The position numbers were made by a program, and so were the translations under genes. Positions 1 to 12,595 of a DNA stretch of 64,000 bases are shown here, one piece after another. The DNA is from Actinoplanes oblitus (GTDB taxonomy: Bacteria > Actinomycetota > Actinomycetes > Mycobacteriales > Micromonosporaceae), in contig NZ_CP126980.1 in NCBI RefSeq assembly GCF_030252345.1, positions 7,455,501-7,519,500 of the forward strand, read 5' to 3'. Below the pieces are notes generated by a model. The model was given only the letters and a program-made list of their open reading frames with translations, did not search any database and was not told the DNA's origin. How positions within the stretch are numbered: the first letter of the stretch is position 1; each line of letters begins with the position of its first letter.

Positions 1-4386
<4,386 letters not shown>

Positions 4387-4530
4387 ATCTGTTGTAAAGC
4401 GCTCCTGGCAACAAAAATGTTGCCAAAGGAATCTCCCACCTGTCCAAAGACAGGCCGGGGTATTGCCATAATTGGCACTGGCTTTTCAAGCACCCTGTTG
4501 AGTTCTCAAAGAACAACCGCACACCATCAG
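4387..4530 (-). promoter_or_regulatory. rrn leader with antitermination box and processing hairpin
   Basis: The pre-16S leader. On the minus strand TCTTTGAGAACTCAAC (4497-4512) matches the boxA-type Nus antitermination element of actinobacterial rRNA operons. Closer to the 16S start, GGCAACA-N4-TGTTGCC (4407-4424) forms a perfect 7-bp hairpin, probably part of the RNase III processing region. Assignment rests on resemblance to leaders I know from Streptomyces and mycobacteria. Confidence 0.7.
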
Positions 4531-4571
4531 AAGAACCGCTTTCGCGGCCCGCCCTCCGGGGCACTCGCTCT

Positions 4572-4599
4572 ACTTTACCCGCCATTCCCAGTTCGTCAA
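4572..4599 (-). promoter_or_regulatory. candidate rrn promoter, proximal
   Basis: Minus strand TTGACG (4594-4599), 16-bp spacer, TAAAGT (4572-4577), a close match to the primary-sigma consensus of actinobacteria. It lies about 60 bases upstream of the antitermination box and points toward the 16S gene. Confidence 0.65.
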
Positions 4600-4746
4600 A
4601 TCCGCGTTTCGCAACCCGAATTCAACCGACACCGAGAATTCGCACGACCGTAGACCGTGCGATCTTGGTAGGGTTTCCGTCAGGACGGCCGCTCCGAGCC
4701 CCTCGCGGGTCTCGCTCGCTCGCCCGTCTCCCTGGCGGCTCGTAGA

Positions 4747-4775
4747 ACATTACTCGCCGCTCCCGGCAACGCCAA
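4747..4775 (-). promoter_or_regulatory. candidate rrn promoter, distal
   Basis: Minus strand TTGGCG (4770-4775), 17-bp spacer, TAATGT (4747-4752), pointing to the rRNA genes. Tandem promoters are common for rrn operons. With the proximal candidate this would make a P1/P2 pair about 175 bases apart. The rest of 4600-4900 shows nothing else I can support. Confidence 0.5.
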
Positions 4776-4913
4776 ATCGGGGCCCAGCGACCGTCGTCAC
4801 ACCCGTCGCGAGGCACAAAACCTCAGGTCAGCGCCGTTTCCGTCGATCACCGACGCCCGGCCCAAGGCCTCATTCCGGGCAGAACGTCACGTGCCATCCT
4901 CAGAAATGAAGAA

Positions 4914-4940
4914 TCCCGGCCCCCAAAAGGGGGACCGGGA
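4914..4940 (-). terminator. terminator after tyrS
   Basis: An inverted repeat TCCCGG-CCCCC-AAAA-GGGGG-A-CCGGGA begins 8 bases past the tyrS stop codon. The stem is about 11 bp with a 4-base loop and one bulged base. There is no strong U-tract, as is common in actinomycetes. It separates tyrS from the rRNA promoters transcribed in the same direction. Confidence 0.75.
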
Positions 4941-4948
4941 CTCCGAGA

Positions 4949-6205
4949 TCAGGCCGAGAACTCCACGCCGGCGAAGGTCCGCTTGCCCCGCCGCAGCACC
5001 AGGAACCTCCCGTGCAGCAGCGCGGACGCGGGCACTGTCGCCTCCCCGTCGGTGATCCGCTCGTTGTTCAGGTAGGCGCCGCCCTCGCTGATCGTGCGGC
5101 GGGCCTCGTTGGCGCTGGCCACCAGACCCGACTCCTTGAGCAACGTGCCAACGGTCGGCAGCTCACCGCGTACCGAAAGCAGTCCTGCCTCGGTGAGAGC
5201 GGCGCGCAACGTGTCGGCGGACAGCTCGTCGAGCGAACCTCGCCCGAAGAGTGCCTGGCTGGCCGCGACGGCCTGCCGGGCCTCCGCCTCGCCGTGCACC
5301 AGCGCGGTGATCTCCTCGGCGAGGGCGCGCTGCGCGAGCCGGGCCTGCGGGCGCTCGGCTGTCGCTTTCTCCAGCTCCTCCAGCTCCTCGCGGGTCTTGA
5401 AGCTGAAGTAGCGCAGGTACTTGTCGACGTCCCGGTCGTCGCTGTTGATCCAGAACTGGTAGAAGGAGTACGGCGTGGTCATCGTGGGGTCGAGCCAGAC
5501 GGCGCCGCCCTCGGTCTTGCCGAACTTGGTGCCGTCGGCCTTGAGCACCAGCGGGGTGACGAAGGCGTGCACCGGGCCGGCCCCGCGGCGGCGGACGAAG
5601 TCGACGCCCGCGGTGATGTTGCCCCACTGGTCGGAGCCGCCGAACTGCAGCTGGCAGCCGTTACGCACGTGCAGCTGGTAGAAGTCGTTGGACTGCAGCA
5701 GCTGGTAGCTGAACTCGGTGAAGCTGATCCCGCTCTCCAGCCGGTTGCGCACCACGTCGCGGGCCAGCATCTTGTTGACCGGGAAGTGCTTGCCGACGTC
5801 GCGCAGGAAGTCGATGACCGAGGTCGGGCCGGTCCAGTCCAGGTTGTTGACCAGGGTGGCGGCGTTCTCCCCGGTGTAGGTGACGAACGGGGAGAGCTGC
5901 TCGCGGATGCGCCGCACCCAGCTCTCCACCACCTCCGGCGGGTTCAGCGTGCGCTCGGCGGACTCGCGCGGGTCGCCGATCTGCCCGGTCGCGCCGCCGA
6001 CCAGCAGCAGCGGCTTGTGCCCGGCCTGCTGCAGGCGCCGCGCGGTGATGACCTGCATGAGGTGACCGACGTGCAGCGAGGCGGCGGTGGGGTCGAAGCC
6101 GACATAGAACGTGATCGAGCCGCCGTCGAGTGCCTTGCGCAGCTCGTCGGGGTCGGTCGAGTCCTGGATCAGTCCGCGCCACATCAGGTCGTCTACGAGA
6201 GTCAC
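4949..6205 (-). CDS. tyrS: tyrosyl-tRNA synthetase
   Basis: Class I aminoacyl-tRNA synthetase that charges tRNA-Tyr in the cytoplasm. The 418-residue product fits the bacterial TyrRS length. It shows the tyrosine-pocket segment FYVGFDPTAASLHVGHL, which contains the HVGH form of the HIGH motif, the conserved QWGNITAG stretch, and KFGKT as the KMSKS-like loop near residue 235. The C-terminal S4-like domain ends with RTFAGVEFSA. The start is taken as GTG at 6205 (VTLVDDLMWRG); an upstream in-frame extension antisense to the PPK2 gene is not homologous. It is divergent from ppk2 with 60 bases between them. tyrS directly upstream of an rRNA operon is an arrangement I recall from other actinomycetes. 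Confidence 0.97.
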   Translation of the reverse strand: MTLVDDLMWRGLIQDSTDPDELRKALDGGSITFYVGFDPTAASLHVGHLMQVITARRLQQAGHKPLLLVGGATGQIGDPRESAERTLNPPEVVESWVRRIREQLSPFVTYTGENAATLVNNLDWTGPTSVIDFLRDVGKHFPVNKMLARDVVRNRLESGISFTEFSYQLLQSNDFYQLHVRNGCQLQFGGSDQWGNITAGVDFVRRRGAGPVHAFVTPLVLKADGTKFGKTEGGAVWLDPTMTTPYSFYQFWINSDDRDVDKYLRYFSFKTREELEELEKATAERPQARLAQRALAEEITALVHGEAEARQAVAASQALFGRGSLDELSADTLRAALTEAGLLSVRGELPTVGTLLKESGLVASANEARRTISEGGAYLNNERITDGEATVPASALLHGRFLVLRRGKRTFAGVEFSA

Positions 6206-6265
6206 GCACGGATTCTCCCGCACCGCCGGGTGGGCGGCACACCGGGTTTCGGGGATGCTGATCGG

Positions 6266-7015
6266 ATGGGTCACCTGGGTAGCGCGAAACCGCCGCACGA
6301 GATCGGCAAGAAGAAGGCAGCGGCCCGTCTCGAGGAGGCGCAGCAGCGGCTTCTCCGGTTGCGGCTGATGCTGGGCGGGCAGATCGGCGACAAGCGGATC
6401 GGGCCGCCGCTCTGTGTGCTCTTCGAGGGCTGGGACGCGTCCGGCAAGGGTGGGGCGATCAAACGGCTGGTCGCGCCGCTGGACCCTCGGCACGTACGGG
6501 TGTCGCAGTTCGCCGCGCCGACCTACGACGAGAAACGGCACCACTTCCTGCAGCGGTTCTGGGCCGTGCTGCCCGGCGCCGGCGGTATGACCGTGTTCGA
6601 TCGCTCCTGGTACGGCCGGGTGCTGGTCGAACGGGTCGAGGGCTTCGCCAGCGAGGAGCAGTGGAAGCGGGCCTACGACGAGATCAACCAGTTCGAGCGG
6701 GCGCTCACCGCCGAGGGCATGATCCTGATCAAATTCTGGATGCACGTCTCCGACCAGGAGCAGCTGCGGCGCTTCGAGGACCGGAAGAACGATCCGTTGC
6801 GGACGTGGAAGCTGACCGACGAGGACTGGCGCAACCGGGAGAAGCGGGAGGCGTACGCCGAGGCGATCGAGGAGATGCTGGACCGCACCGATCAGCCGAA
6901 GGCGCGCTGGCACGTGATTCCCGGGGACGACAAGGGGTACGCCCGGCTCGCGGTGGTGGAGCAGGTCTGCCATGTGGTGGAGAAGCGGCTCGCCAAGCTC
7001 GGGGCGTTGGCCTGA
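6266..7015 (+). CDS. ppk2: PPK2-family polyphosphate kinase
   Basis: Transfers phosphate between inorganic polyphosphate and a nucleotide (ADP/GDP or AMP depending on class). The 249-residue protein has the P-loop GWDASGKGG near residue 53 and the Walker B-type FDRSWYGR near residue 111, plus a Lys/Arg-rich lid segment (DRKNDPLRTWKLTDEDWRNR), the hallmarks of the PPK2 fold. Start ATG at 6266; an upstream ATG at 6255 is out of frame. The nucleotide preference cannot be decided from the sequence by eye. The gene stands alone, divergent from tyrS. Confidence 0.92.
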   Translation: MGHLGSAKPPHEIGKKKAAARLEEAQQRLLRLRLMLGGQIGDKRIGPPLCVLFEGWDASGKGGAIKRLVAPLDPRHVRVSQFAAPTYDEKRHHFLQRFWAVLPGAGGMTVFDRSWYGRVLVERVEGFASEEQWKRAYDEINQFERALTAEGMILIKFWMHVSDQEQLRRFEDRKNDPLRTWKLTDEDWRNREKREAYAEAIEEMLDRTDQPKARWHVIPGDDKGYARLAVVEQVCHVVEKRLAKLGALA

Positions 7016-7045
7016 TTAGCCGCATATGCCCGATATGGTGGGTGC

Positions 7046-7534
7046 ATGCGTAAGTTGGTGTTGAGCCTTGCCGCCGTCCTGGCCGGCGTCGCCGGAACGG
7101 CGGGAGCGGCGCTGGCCACCGAGCCGGCGCCGCAGCCCGCTGCCACTCCCGCGGCCGCCGCCGCTCCCGTGCCCGCCGCGAAGCCCGTGACCAAGCAGGC
7201 GGTAGCCGTCGTTGTCGTCCGCACCGGCGGACGGCACGGCGGCCAGTCGGTGTTCACCCTGGTCGGGGCCTCCTCCCGGGACGAGGCGGAGGTGCTGCGA
7301 CTGGCCTCCAGCCCGGCGTTCCAGGCACTGCGGCCGCGTTACGCGCCGGCCGGCGCCGTCAAGAACCGGTACACCTATCGGATCGAGGCGGGGTACCGGG
7401 ACGACAGCAAGAAGCGGGTGACGGTGGTGGAGGGGACGCCCGGCACGCCGAAGGTGGTGCTCGAGGTGATCCGCCTGATGACCGATGAGTCGGACATGTC
7501 ATCGGATTTCCCGCCGGGATTCCCGTTCAACTGA
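7046..7534 (+). CDS. small secreted protein of unknown function
   Basis: 162 residues. An N-terminal signal peptide (MRKLVLSLAAVLAGVAGTAG, probable cleavage after ALA at residue 24) is followed by an Ala/Pro-rich linker (residues 25-50) and a compact domain of about 110 residues ending with the Pro-rich tail SSDFPPGFPFN. No cysteines occur in the mature part and I recognise no family. A TATGGT hexamer at 7034-7039 lies 6 bases before the ATG with no Shine-Dalgarno sequence, so the mRNA may be leaderless. It is convergent with ptsI across a strong hairpin. Confidence 0.75.
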   Translation: MRKLVLSLAAVLAGVAGTAGAALATEPAPQPAATPAAAAAPVPAAKPVTKQAVAVVVVRTGGRHGGQSVFTLVGASSRDEAEVLRLASSPAFQALRPRYAPAGAVKNRYTYRIEAGYRDDSKKRVTVVEGTPGTPKVVLEVIRLMTDESDMSSDFPPGFPFN

Positions 7535-7544
7535 CGATCTCGCG

Positions 7545-7593
7545 GGCGGCCGCGCGCAAGAAGCCGTTCCACCGGCGACCCCGCGCGGCCGCC
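7545..7593. terminator. inverted repeat between convergent genes
   Basis: GGCGGCCGCGC (7545-7555) pairs perfectly with GCGCGGCCGCC (7583-7593) around a 27-base loop. It lies between the stops of the secreted protein gene and ptsI, so it could terminate both. Confidence 0.6.
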
Positions 7594-7604
7594 GCACGTT
7601 TCGC

Positions 7605-9224
7605 TCAGCCCACGACCTTGCCCACGACCTCGCGCGCGGCCACCGCATCCGGCGCGGCCACCGCCAGCTCCGCGAGGCGACGACATTCCGCGTACGAATA
7701 CCGCGCCAGCGAGGCCCGCACCCCGGGAAGCGCCCGAGCCGACATGGACAGGCTGCTCACCCCGAGTCCAGCCAGCACCGGAGCCAGCGCCGGATCCGCC
7801 GCCGCCTCCCCGCACACCCCGACCGGCTTCCCGGCGGCCCGCCCCGCCGCCCCGCAGATCCCGATCAGCTGGAGCAGCGCCGGCTGCCAGAAGTCGAGCA
7901 GGTCCGCCAACTCCCCGCACATCCGGTCGGCGGCGAACGTGTACTGACTCAGGTCGTTGGTCCCGATGCTCAGGAAGTCGACCACCTCCAGCAGGTCGGC
8001 GGCGCGCAGCGCGGCGGCCGGCACCTCGATCATCACGCCGGCGGTGGGCAGCCCGGCCTCGCGTACGGCGGCCGCGAAGGACGCCGCCTCGGCCGGCGTG
8101 GAGACCATCGGCGCCATCACCCAGACGTCCGCCTCGCTGCCGGCGGCCGCCTCGGCGATCGCGGCGAGCTGGGTGGTCAGCACCTCCGGGCGCCGCCGGG
8201 CCACCCGGAGGCCGCGGACGCCGAGAGCCGGATTGGGCTCGCCGTCCTGGTCGAGGAACGGCAGTGGCTTGTCCGCGCCGGCGTCCAGGGTGCGGATCAC
8301 CACGCGTTGTCCGGGCATCCCGCGGAAGACGTCCCGGTAGGCGGCGGCCTGCTCCTTCCGGCTGGGCTCGGCGGCCCGGTCGAGGAAGAGCAGTTCGGTG
8401 CGGAAGAGGCCGATGCCCTCGGCGCGAGGCAGGTCCTTCGCCGAGCCGACGTTGGCCAGTAGTTTCACCGCGTGCCCGTCGGCGGTGCGGCCCGGACCGA
8501 GGGCATCCAGCGGATCCGCTTCTCTCGCCGCGAATCGAACGCCCGTCACGCCCACCTCGACCCGGCCGGTGGACCCGTCCACCTCCACCAGGGTGTGCTC
8601 CGCGACCGCCGACACCCCGCGGCACGCCACCACCGCCGGCAACCCGAGCGCCCGCGCCAGAATCGCGGTGTGACTCGTGGGCCCGCCCACCTCGGTCACC
8701 AGCGCGAGCACCTGAGCCGGGTCGAGATCCGCGGTGTCCGCCGGTGCCAGGTCGCGGGCGGCCAGCACGTACGGATGGCCGGGCCGCGGCACCCCCGGCA
8801 TCGGCAGCCCGAGCAGTACCGCCACCGCCCGGTCCCGCAGATCGTCCAGATCCGCGACCCGCTCCGCGAGGTACCCGCCCGCCTCGGCGAACATCTCGCG
8901 GAACGTGCCGAACGCCCCGTCGATCGCGTGCGGCGCGTCGACGCCCTCCTCGATCCGCGACCGGACCGCGTCGCGCAACTCCTCGTCCCCGGCCATCAGC
9001 GCCTCGGCCCGCAGTACCTCGGCCACCGTCGCCTCGGACGCCCGGTCCGCCCGCCGTTCCAGGTCGGCGACCACCGCGGCGAGGGCGTCGAAGGCGCGTG
9101 ACACCTCGGACGGCGCGTCGGTGACCGGCACCGGCGGGGGCAGCGCCGGCGCCGCCGCGATCCGCAGCAGCGGACCGGCGGCGACACCCGCGGACACCCC
9201 GATACCCGACAGGCGCTCAGGCAT
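7605..9224 (-). CDS. ptsI: PTS enzyme I (phosphoenolpyruvate-protein phosphotransferase)
   Basis: First step of the phosphotransferase system: takes phosphate from PEP onto a histidine and passes it to HPr. 539 residues, slightly shorter than the E. coli protein (575). The phosphohistidine motif GGPTSHTAILAR is near residue 184; the PEP-binding barrel has GIGLFRTELLFLDR, NPALGVRGLR and the signature FLSIGTNDLSQYTFAADR; the active-site Cys is in VGVCGEAAADP. It starts 8 bases inside the end of ptsH, so the two are translationally coupled and last in the operon. A ptsI beside a substrate-specific PTS is less usual in actinomycetes, where ptsHI often stands apart. Confidence 0.96.
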   Translation of the reverse strand: MPERLSGIGVSAGVAAGPLLRIAAAPALPPPVPVTDAPSEVSRAFDALAAVVADLERRADRASEATVAEVLRAEALMAGDEELRDAVRSRIEEGVDAPHAIDGAFGTFREMFAEAGGYLAERVADLDDLRDRAVAVLLGLPMPGVPRPGHPYVLAARDLAPADTADLDPAQVLALVTEVGGPTSHTAILARALGLPAVVACRGVSAVAEHTLVEVDGSTGRVEVGVTGVRFAAREADPLDALGPGRTADGHAVKLLANVGSAKDLPRAEGIGLFRTELLFLDRAAEPSRKEQAAAYRDVFRGMPGQRVVIRTLDAGADKPLPFLDQDGEPNPALGVRGLRVARRRPEVLTTQLAAIAEAAAGSEADVWVMAPMVSTPAEAASFAAAVREAGLPTAGVMIEVPAAALRAADLLEVVDFLSIGTNDLSQYTFAADRMCGELADLLDFWQPALLQLIGICGAAGRAAGKPVGVCGEAAADPALAPVLAGLGVSSLSMSARALPGVRASLARYSYAECRRLAELAVAAPDAVAAREVVGKVVG

Positions 9225-9492
9225 CGTCGGCGTCCAGATCCCTGGCGAGCAGCGCGGCCAGGTCGTCCAACGCCTGCTCGGCGCCCTCGCCGTCGGCTTG
9301 CAGGGTCACCTCGGTGCCCTGCTTGGCGCCGAGCGCGAGCACCGACAGCATGCTCTTGGCCGGCACCGGCTTGCGGCCGGCCACCTGGATGGTGACCTTC
9401 ACCGGCGCCGCCGCTGCCGCCTCCACGAAGAGTTTGGCGGGGCGGGCGTGCAAGCCGCTGGCGGAGCCGACGGCGACCGTACGTGTGGACAT
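9217..9492 (-). CDS. ptsH: phosphocarrier protein HPr
   Basis: 91-residue HPr that relays phosphate from enzyme I to the IIA domain. The active histidine is in SGLHARPAKLF (His near position 16), and the regulatory serine region is represented by PAKSMLSVLALGAKQG. A full single-domain HPr. It overlaps ptsI by 8 bases and lies 8 bases after the dehydrogenase gene, in the same operon. The protein shows no sign of degeneration, so it is probably functional. Confidence 0.96.
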   Translation of the reverse strand: MSTRTVAVGSASGLHARPAKLFVEAAAAAPVKVTIQVAGRKPVPAKSMLSVLALGAKQGTEVTLQADGEGAEQALDDLAALLARDLDADDA

Positions 9493-9500
9493 GACGCCTC

Positions 9501-10541
9501 CTAGGGCTCGATGGTGACCTTGATGGCCTCGCCGCGCTCGACGATGCCGAACGCCTCGATCGCCCGGTCGAGCGGCAACCGGTGGGTGATCAGGTCGGCG
9601 ACCGGGACGGCGCCGGTGGCCACCAGGTCGAGGGCCTGCCTGTTGTGCGCCGGGCTGGACCCGTTCGCGCCGATGATCATCAGTTCCCGGTAGTGCACGA
9701 GGTTCGAGTCGCAGGTGATCGTCGGCTGGTCCTTGGGCAGCCCGCCGAAGAAGCTGATCCGCCCCTGCCGGGCCGCCATCCGAAGGGCCTGCTCCTGCGC
9801 CTTGCCGGAGGCGGCGGCCGTGATGATCACGTCGGCGCCGCGCCCGCCGGTGAGCTCGAGGACCCTCTCGATCGGGTCGACCTCGGCCGCGCAGATCGCC
9901 GCGTCCGGCTTGACCAGGTCGGCGGCCATGTCCAGACGCTGCCGGCTGAGCTCGACCAGGAAGACCCGGGCGGCGCCGCGGGCCCGGGCCAGCCGGACGT
10001 GCAGGCAGCCGATCGGGCCGGAGCCGATGACCACCACGTCGTCACCGTCACCGACCCGGGCGAGATTCTGCGCGTTGAGCGCGCAGGCGAGCGGCTCGGC
10101 CACCGACGCCTCGGCGAACGAGACACCGTCCGGGATCCGGTTCAGGCCGTCGACCTCGAGGACCTCTTCCGGTACGACCATGTACTGCGCGAAGCCGCCC
10201 TCGAAGTGGTAGCCCATCGACACCTGGTTCAGGCAGATGGTCATCCGGCCGCGCCGGCACTCGTCGCACTTGCCGCAGGGGATCGCGGCGATCACCTGAA
10301 CCCGGTCACCGGCCGCCCAGCCCTCGACGCCGTCGCCGACCGTGACGATCTCCCCAGCGATCTCGTGACCCATCACCCGGGGCGGGTGGATGTGGTGGTG
10401 CCCGAACTTGGAGATCTTCACGTCGGTGCCGCAGGTGGAGCAGTTCCGTACCCGGATCTTCACCTGGCCCGGGCCGGCCTCGGGCTCCGGCACGTCCTCG
10501 AACCGGACGTCGCCGGGTGCGTGGAATCGCACGACCTTCAC
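9501..10541 (-). CDS. zinc-dependent medium-chain polyol (phosphate) dehydrogenase
   Basis: 346-residue MDR-superfamily enzyme. Catalytic zinc ligands are visible in NCSTCGTD (Cys) and MGHEIAGE (His-Glu); the structural zinc is bound by CGKCDECRRGRMTIC; the NAD-binding Rossmann motif is VVIGSGPIGC. It resembles sorbitol/L-iditol and galactitol-1-phosphate dehydrogenases. In this PTS operon the likely substrate is the phosphorylated polyol delivered by the IIC/IIB/IIA system, oxidised to a ketose phosphate that the PfkB kinase could then phosphorylate. The start is GTG at 10541, overlapping the IIA stop (GTGA), with GGAGGAG just upstream. Exact substrate unknown. Confidence 0.88.
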   Translation of the reverse strand: MKVVRFHAPGDVRFEDVPEPEAGPGQVKIRVRNCSTCGTDVKISKFGHHHIHPPRVMGHEIAGEIVTVGDGVEGWAAGDRVQVIAAIPCGKCDECRRGRMTICLNQVSMGYHFEGGFAQYMVVPEEVLEVDGLNRIPDGVSFAEASVAEPLACALNAQNLARVGDGDDVVVIGSGPIGCLHVRLARARGAARVFLVELSRQRLDMAADLVKPDAAICAAEVDPIERVLELTGGRGADVIITAAASGKAQEQALRMAARQGRISFFGGLPKDQPTITCDSNLVHYRELMIIGANGSSPAHNRQALDLVATGAVPVADLITHRLPLDRAIEAFGIVERGEAIKVTIEP

Positions 10542-10981
10542 TCGGACTCCTCCTTGATCGACCCGAGCAACCGGATCACCGTTGATGGATCGGTGGCCTC
10601 GCGCAGTTCGCGGGCCGCCTCCTCGTCGAGCAGGATCTCGGCGAGGGCGGCGAGCAGCTCGACGTGCCCGTCCCCCTTGGCGGCGATGCCCACACACAGC
10701 GTCACCGGCTCGCCGTCCCAGTCCACGGTCTCCGGGAAGCGCAGCACCGACAGCGCGTCCCGACGCACCAGTTCCTTGCCGCCGAGGGTGCCGTGCGGGA
10801 TGGCGACACCCTCCCCGACGTACGTGGAGATCGACCGCTCCCGGGCCAGCATGGTGTCCACGTAGCCCGGGTCGACCGCGCCGATCTCGACGAGTGCCAG
10901 GCCGGTACGGCGGATCGCGTCGTCGCGGTCCGCCGCCGTCTCGGCGAGCCTGATCGCCCGGCGGTCCAGCAGCTCAGACAT
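10538..10981 (-). CDS. PTS IIA component, mannitol/fructose type
   Basis: 147-residue PTS_EIIA type-2 protein. The phosphorylated histidine is in VGEGVAIPHGTLGGKELV (near residue 63), matching mannitol IIA (MtlF) and fructose IIA. It accepts phosphate from HPr and hands it to IIB. ATG at 10981; its 5' end overlaps the IIB gene by 8 bases and its stop overlaps the dehydrogenase start by 4. In E. coli MtlA these domains are fused; here IIC, IIB and IIA are three polypeptides, as in many Gram-positive systems. Confidence 0.93.
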   Translation of the reverse strand: MSELLDRRAIRLAETAADRDDAIRRTGLALVEIGAVDPGYVDTMLARERSISTYVGEGVAIPHGTLGGKELVRRDALSVLRFPETVDWDGEPVTLCVGIAAKGDGHVELLAALAEILLDEEAARELREATDPSTVIRLLGSIKEESE

Positions 10982-11282
10982 CGAGGTCGGTGCCCTGCTG
11001 GATGGCCTTGACCACCTTGGTGACCGCCGGGTCACCCAGGAAGATCTGGAACGGCACGATCGGCTTGCCGGGTGCCACCGAGCGGGCCCGGGCGGCCAGC
11101 CCGGCGTGGCAGACCACCACGTCGGCGTCGCCCGGGATGGAGTTGACCGGGGTGTGCTCGACGGTGACGCCGGTCTTGCCGAGCTGCTTCTTGAGCGTGC
11201 TGGCGAGCATGACGCTGCTGCCCATGCCGGCGTCGCAGGCGACGACCAGCTTGTGGATGTCCTTGCCGTTGATGGTGGCCAT
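10974..11282 (-). CDS. PTS IIB component, mannitol type
   Basis: 102-residue stand-alone IIB domain. The phosphocysteine loop is VVACDAGMGSSVM (Cys near residue 16), characteristic of the mannitol IIB family. It passes phosphate from IIA to the sugar during transport through IIC. Start ATG at 11282 with GGAGAG upstream; 26 bases separate it from the IIC stop. Overlap with the IIA gene indicates coupled translation. Confidence 0.93.
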   Translation of the reverse strand: MATINGKDIHKLVVACDAGMGSSVMLASTLKKQLGKTGVTVEHTPVNSIPGDADVVVCHAGLAARARSVAPGKPIVPFQIFLGDPAVTKVVKAIQQGTDLDV

Positions 11283-11308
11283 GACGGACTCTCCGTTCGG
11301 GGGGTGGG

Positions 11309-12475
11309 TTAGGCGGTTTCCTTGGTCTCCGCCGGAGCGGCCGGGTGCTGGGTGCCGGCGGTCTCGGCGACCAGCACCGCCTCGTCGGCCACCGCCTCGT
11401 CGGCGACCTCCTCGGGCTCCTGATCGGACTTGAGCCTGCCGAAACCGAGCAGCGCGGAGGCGACGCCGAAGGTGACCGCCGCCGAGATGACCACGCCGAG
11501 GATCATGCCGACGTAACCGTCCTTCGCGGTCACCGCGAAGTAGGCGAAGATGCTGCCCGGCGCCGGGGTGGCGACGGTGCCGGTCCCGGTGATCATGAAG
11601 GTGGCGACACCCGACATGCCGCCGGCGATCATCGCGAGGATCAGGCGCGGCTTCATCAGCACGTACGGGAAGTAGATCTCGTGGATGCCGCCGAGGAACT
11701 GGATGATGATCGCGGCGGGCACCGTCGGGCGCAGCACCCGCGGTCCGAAGAACAGGAACGCGAGGAGCAGGCCGAGGCCGGGCCCGGGGTTCGACTCGAT
11801 CATGAACAGGATCGACTTGCCGTGCTCCTGCACCTGCTGCACGCCGAGCGGGCCGAACACGCCGTGGTTGATGGCGTTGTTGAGGAACAGCACCTTGGCC
11901 GGCTCGACCAGGATCGAGGCGAGCGGCATGAGGCTGTGGTCGAGCAGCCAGTCGACCGCGTTGCCGGCCGCCTTGGTCAGCCCGTCGACGACCGGGCCGA
12001 TGGTGAGCTTGCCCAGGATGGCGAAGGCCGCGCCGACGATGCCCGCGGAGAAGTTGTCGATCAGCATCTCGAAGCCCGGCTTGACCTTGCCGTCGATCGC
12101 GTTGTCGAAGATCTTCAGCACCCACGCGGTGAGCGGGGCGATGATCATCGCGCCGAGGAACATCGGCACGTCCGCGCCGACCACCACGCCGAAGGTGGCG
12201 ATCGCGCCGACCACGGCGCCGCGCTGGCCGTGCACGATCCGGCCGCCGGTGTAACCGATCAGCACCGGCAGCAGATACTTGATCATCGGGTCGACGAGCT
12301 GGGCCAGATTCTCGTTGGGCAGCCAGCCGACCGGGATGAACAAGGCGGTGATCAGGCCCCAGGCGATCAGCGCGCCGATGTTGGGCATCACCATCCCGGC
12401 CAGGTAACCGCCGAGCTTCTGCACGCGGGCCCGGAAACTCGTCCCGGTGACCTCAGGGGTGTACGAAGACGCCAT
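11309..12475 (-). CDS. PTS IIC component, mannitol-type permease
   Basis: 388-residue membrane permease of the MtlA IIC family. Hydrophobic helices run through most of residues 20-355. Family landmarks are visible: MVMPNIGALIAWGLITALF, the NNAINHGVFGPLG segment, MIESNPGPGLG, and the substrate-loop motif GGIHEIYFPYVLM, in which the Glu is equivalent to the GIHEIYFP substrate-site Glu of MtlA. The acidic C-terminal tail (EPEEVADEAVADEAVL) is where a fused IIB would begin, so the domains have been split. Upstream is a 120-base gap after pfkB with no clear promoter. Confidence 0.94.
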   Translation of the reverse strand: MASSYTPEVTGTSFRARVQKLGGYLAGMVMPNIGALIAWGLITALFIPVGWLPNENLAQLVDPMIKYLLPVLIGYTGGRIVHGQRGAVVGAIATFGVVVGADVPMFLGAMIIAPLTAWVLKIFDNAIDGKVKPGFEMLIDNFSAGIVGAAFAILGKLTIGPVVDGLTKAAGNAVDWLLDHSLMPLASILVEPAKVLFLNNAINHGVFGPLGVQQVQEHGKSILFMIESNPGPGLGLLLAFLFFGPRVLRPTVPAAIIIQFLGGIHEIYFPYVLMKPRLILAMIAGGMSGVATFMITGTGTVATPAPGSIFAYFAVTAKDGYVGMILGVVISAAVTFGVASALLGFGRLKSDQEPEEVADEAVADEAVLVAETAGTQHPAAPAETKETA

Positions 12476-12595
12476 CGCGGATCTCCATTTCGTCGATCGG
12501 GGTCGTGTCAGGCCCCCGGGAGAGATTTCGGGTAGGGGTCAGCCGCGACCGCACGGCCGCTGCTGGTGACGGTTACCGAGTTGGGGGTACGGCGC

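Noticed and set aside
4949..6973. Long N-terminal extension of tyrosyl-tRNA synthetase
   Set aside because: The extra residues are antisense to the PPK2 gene. The TyrRS homology and a normal length begin at GTG 6205.
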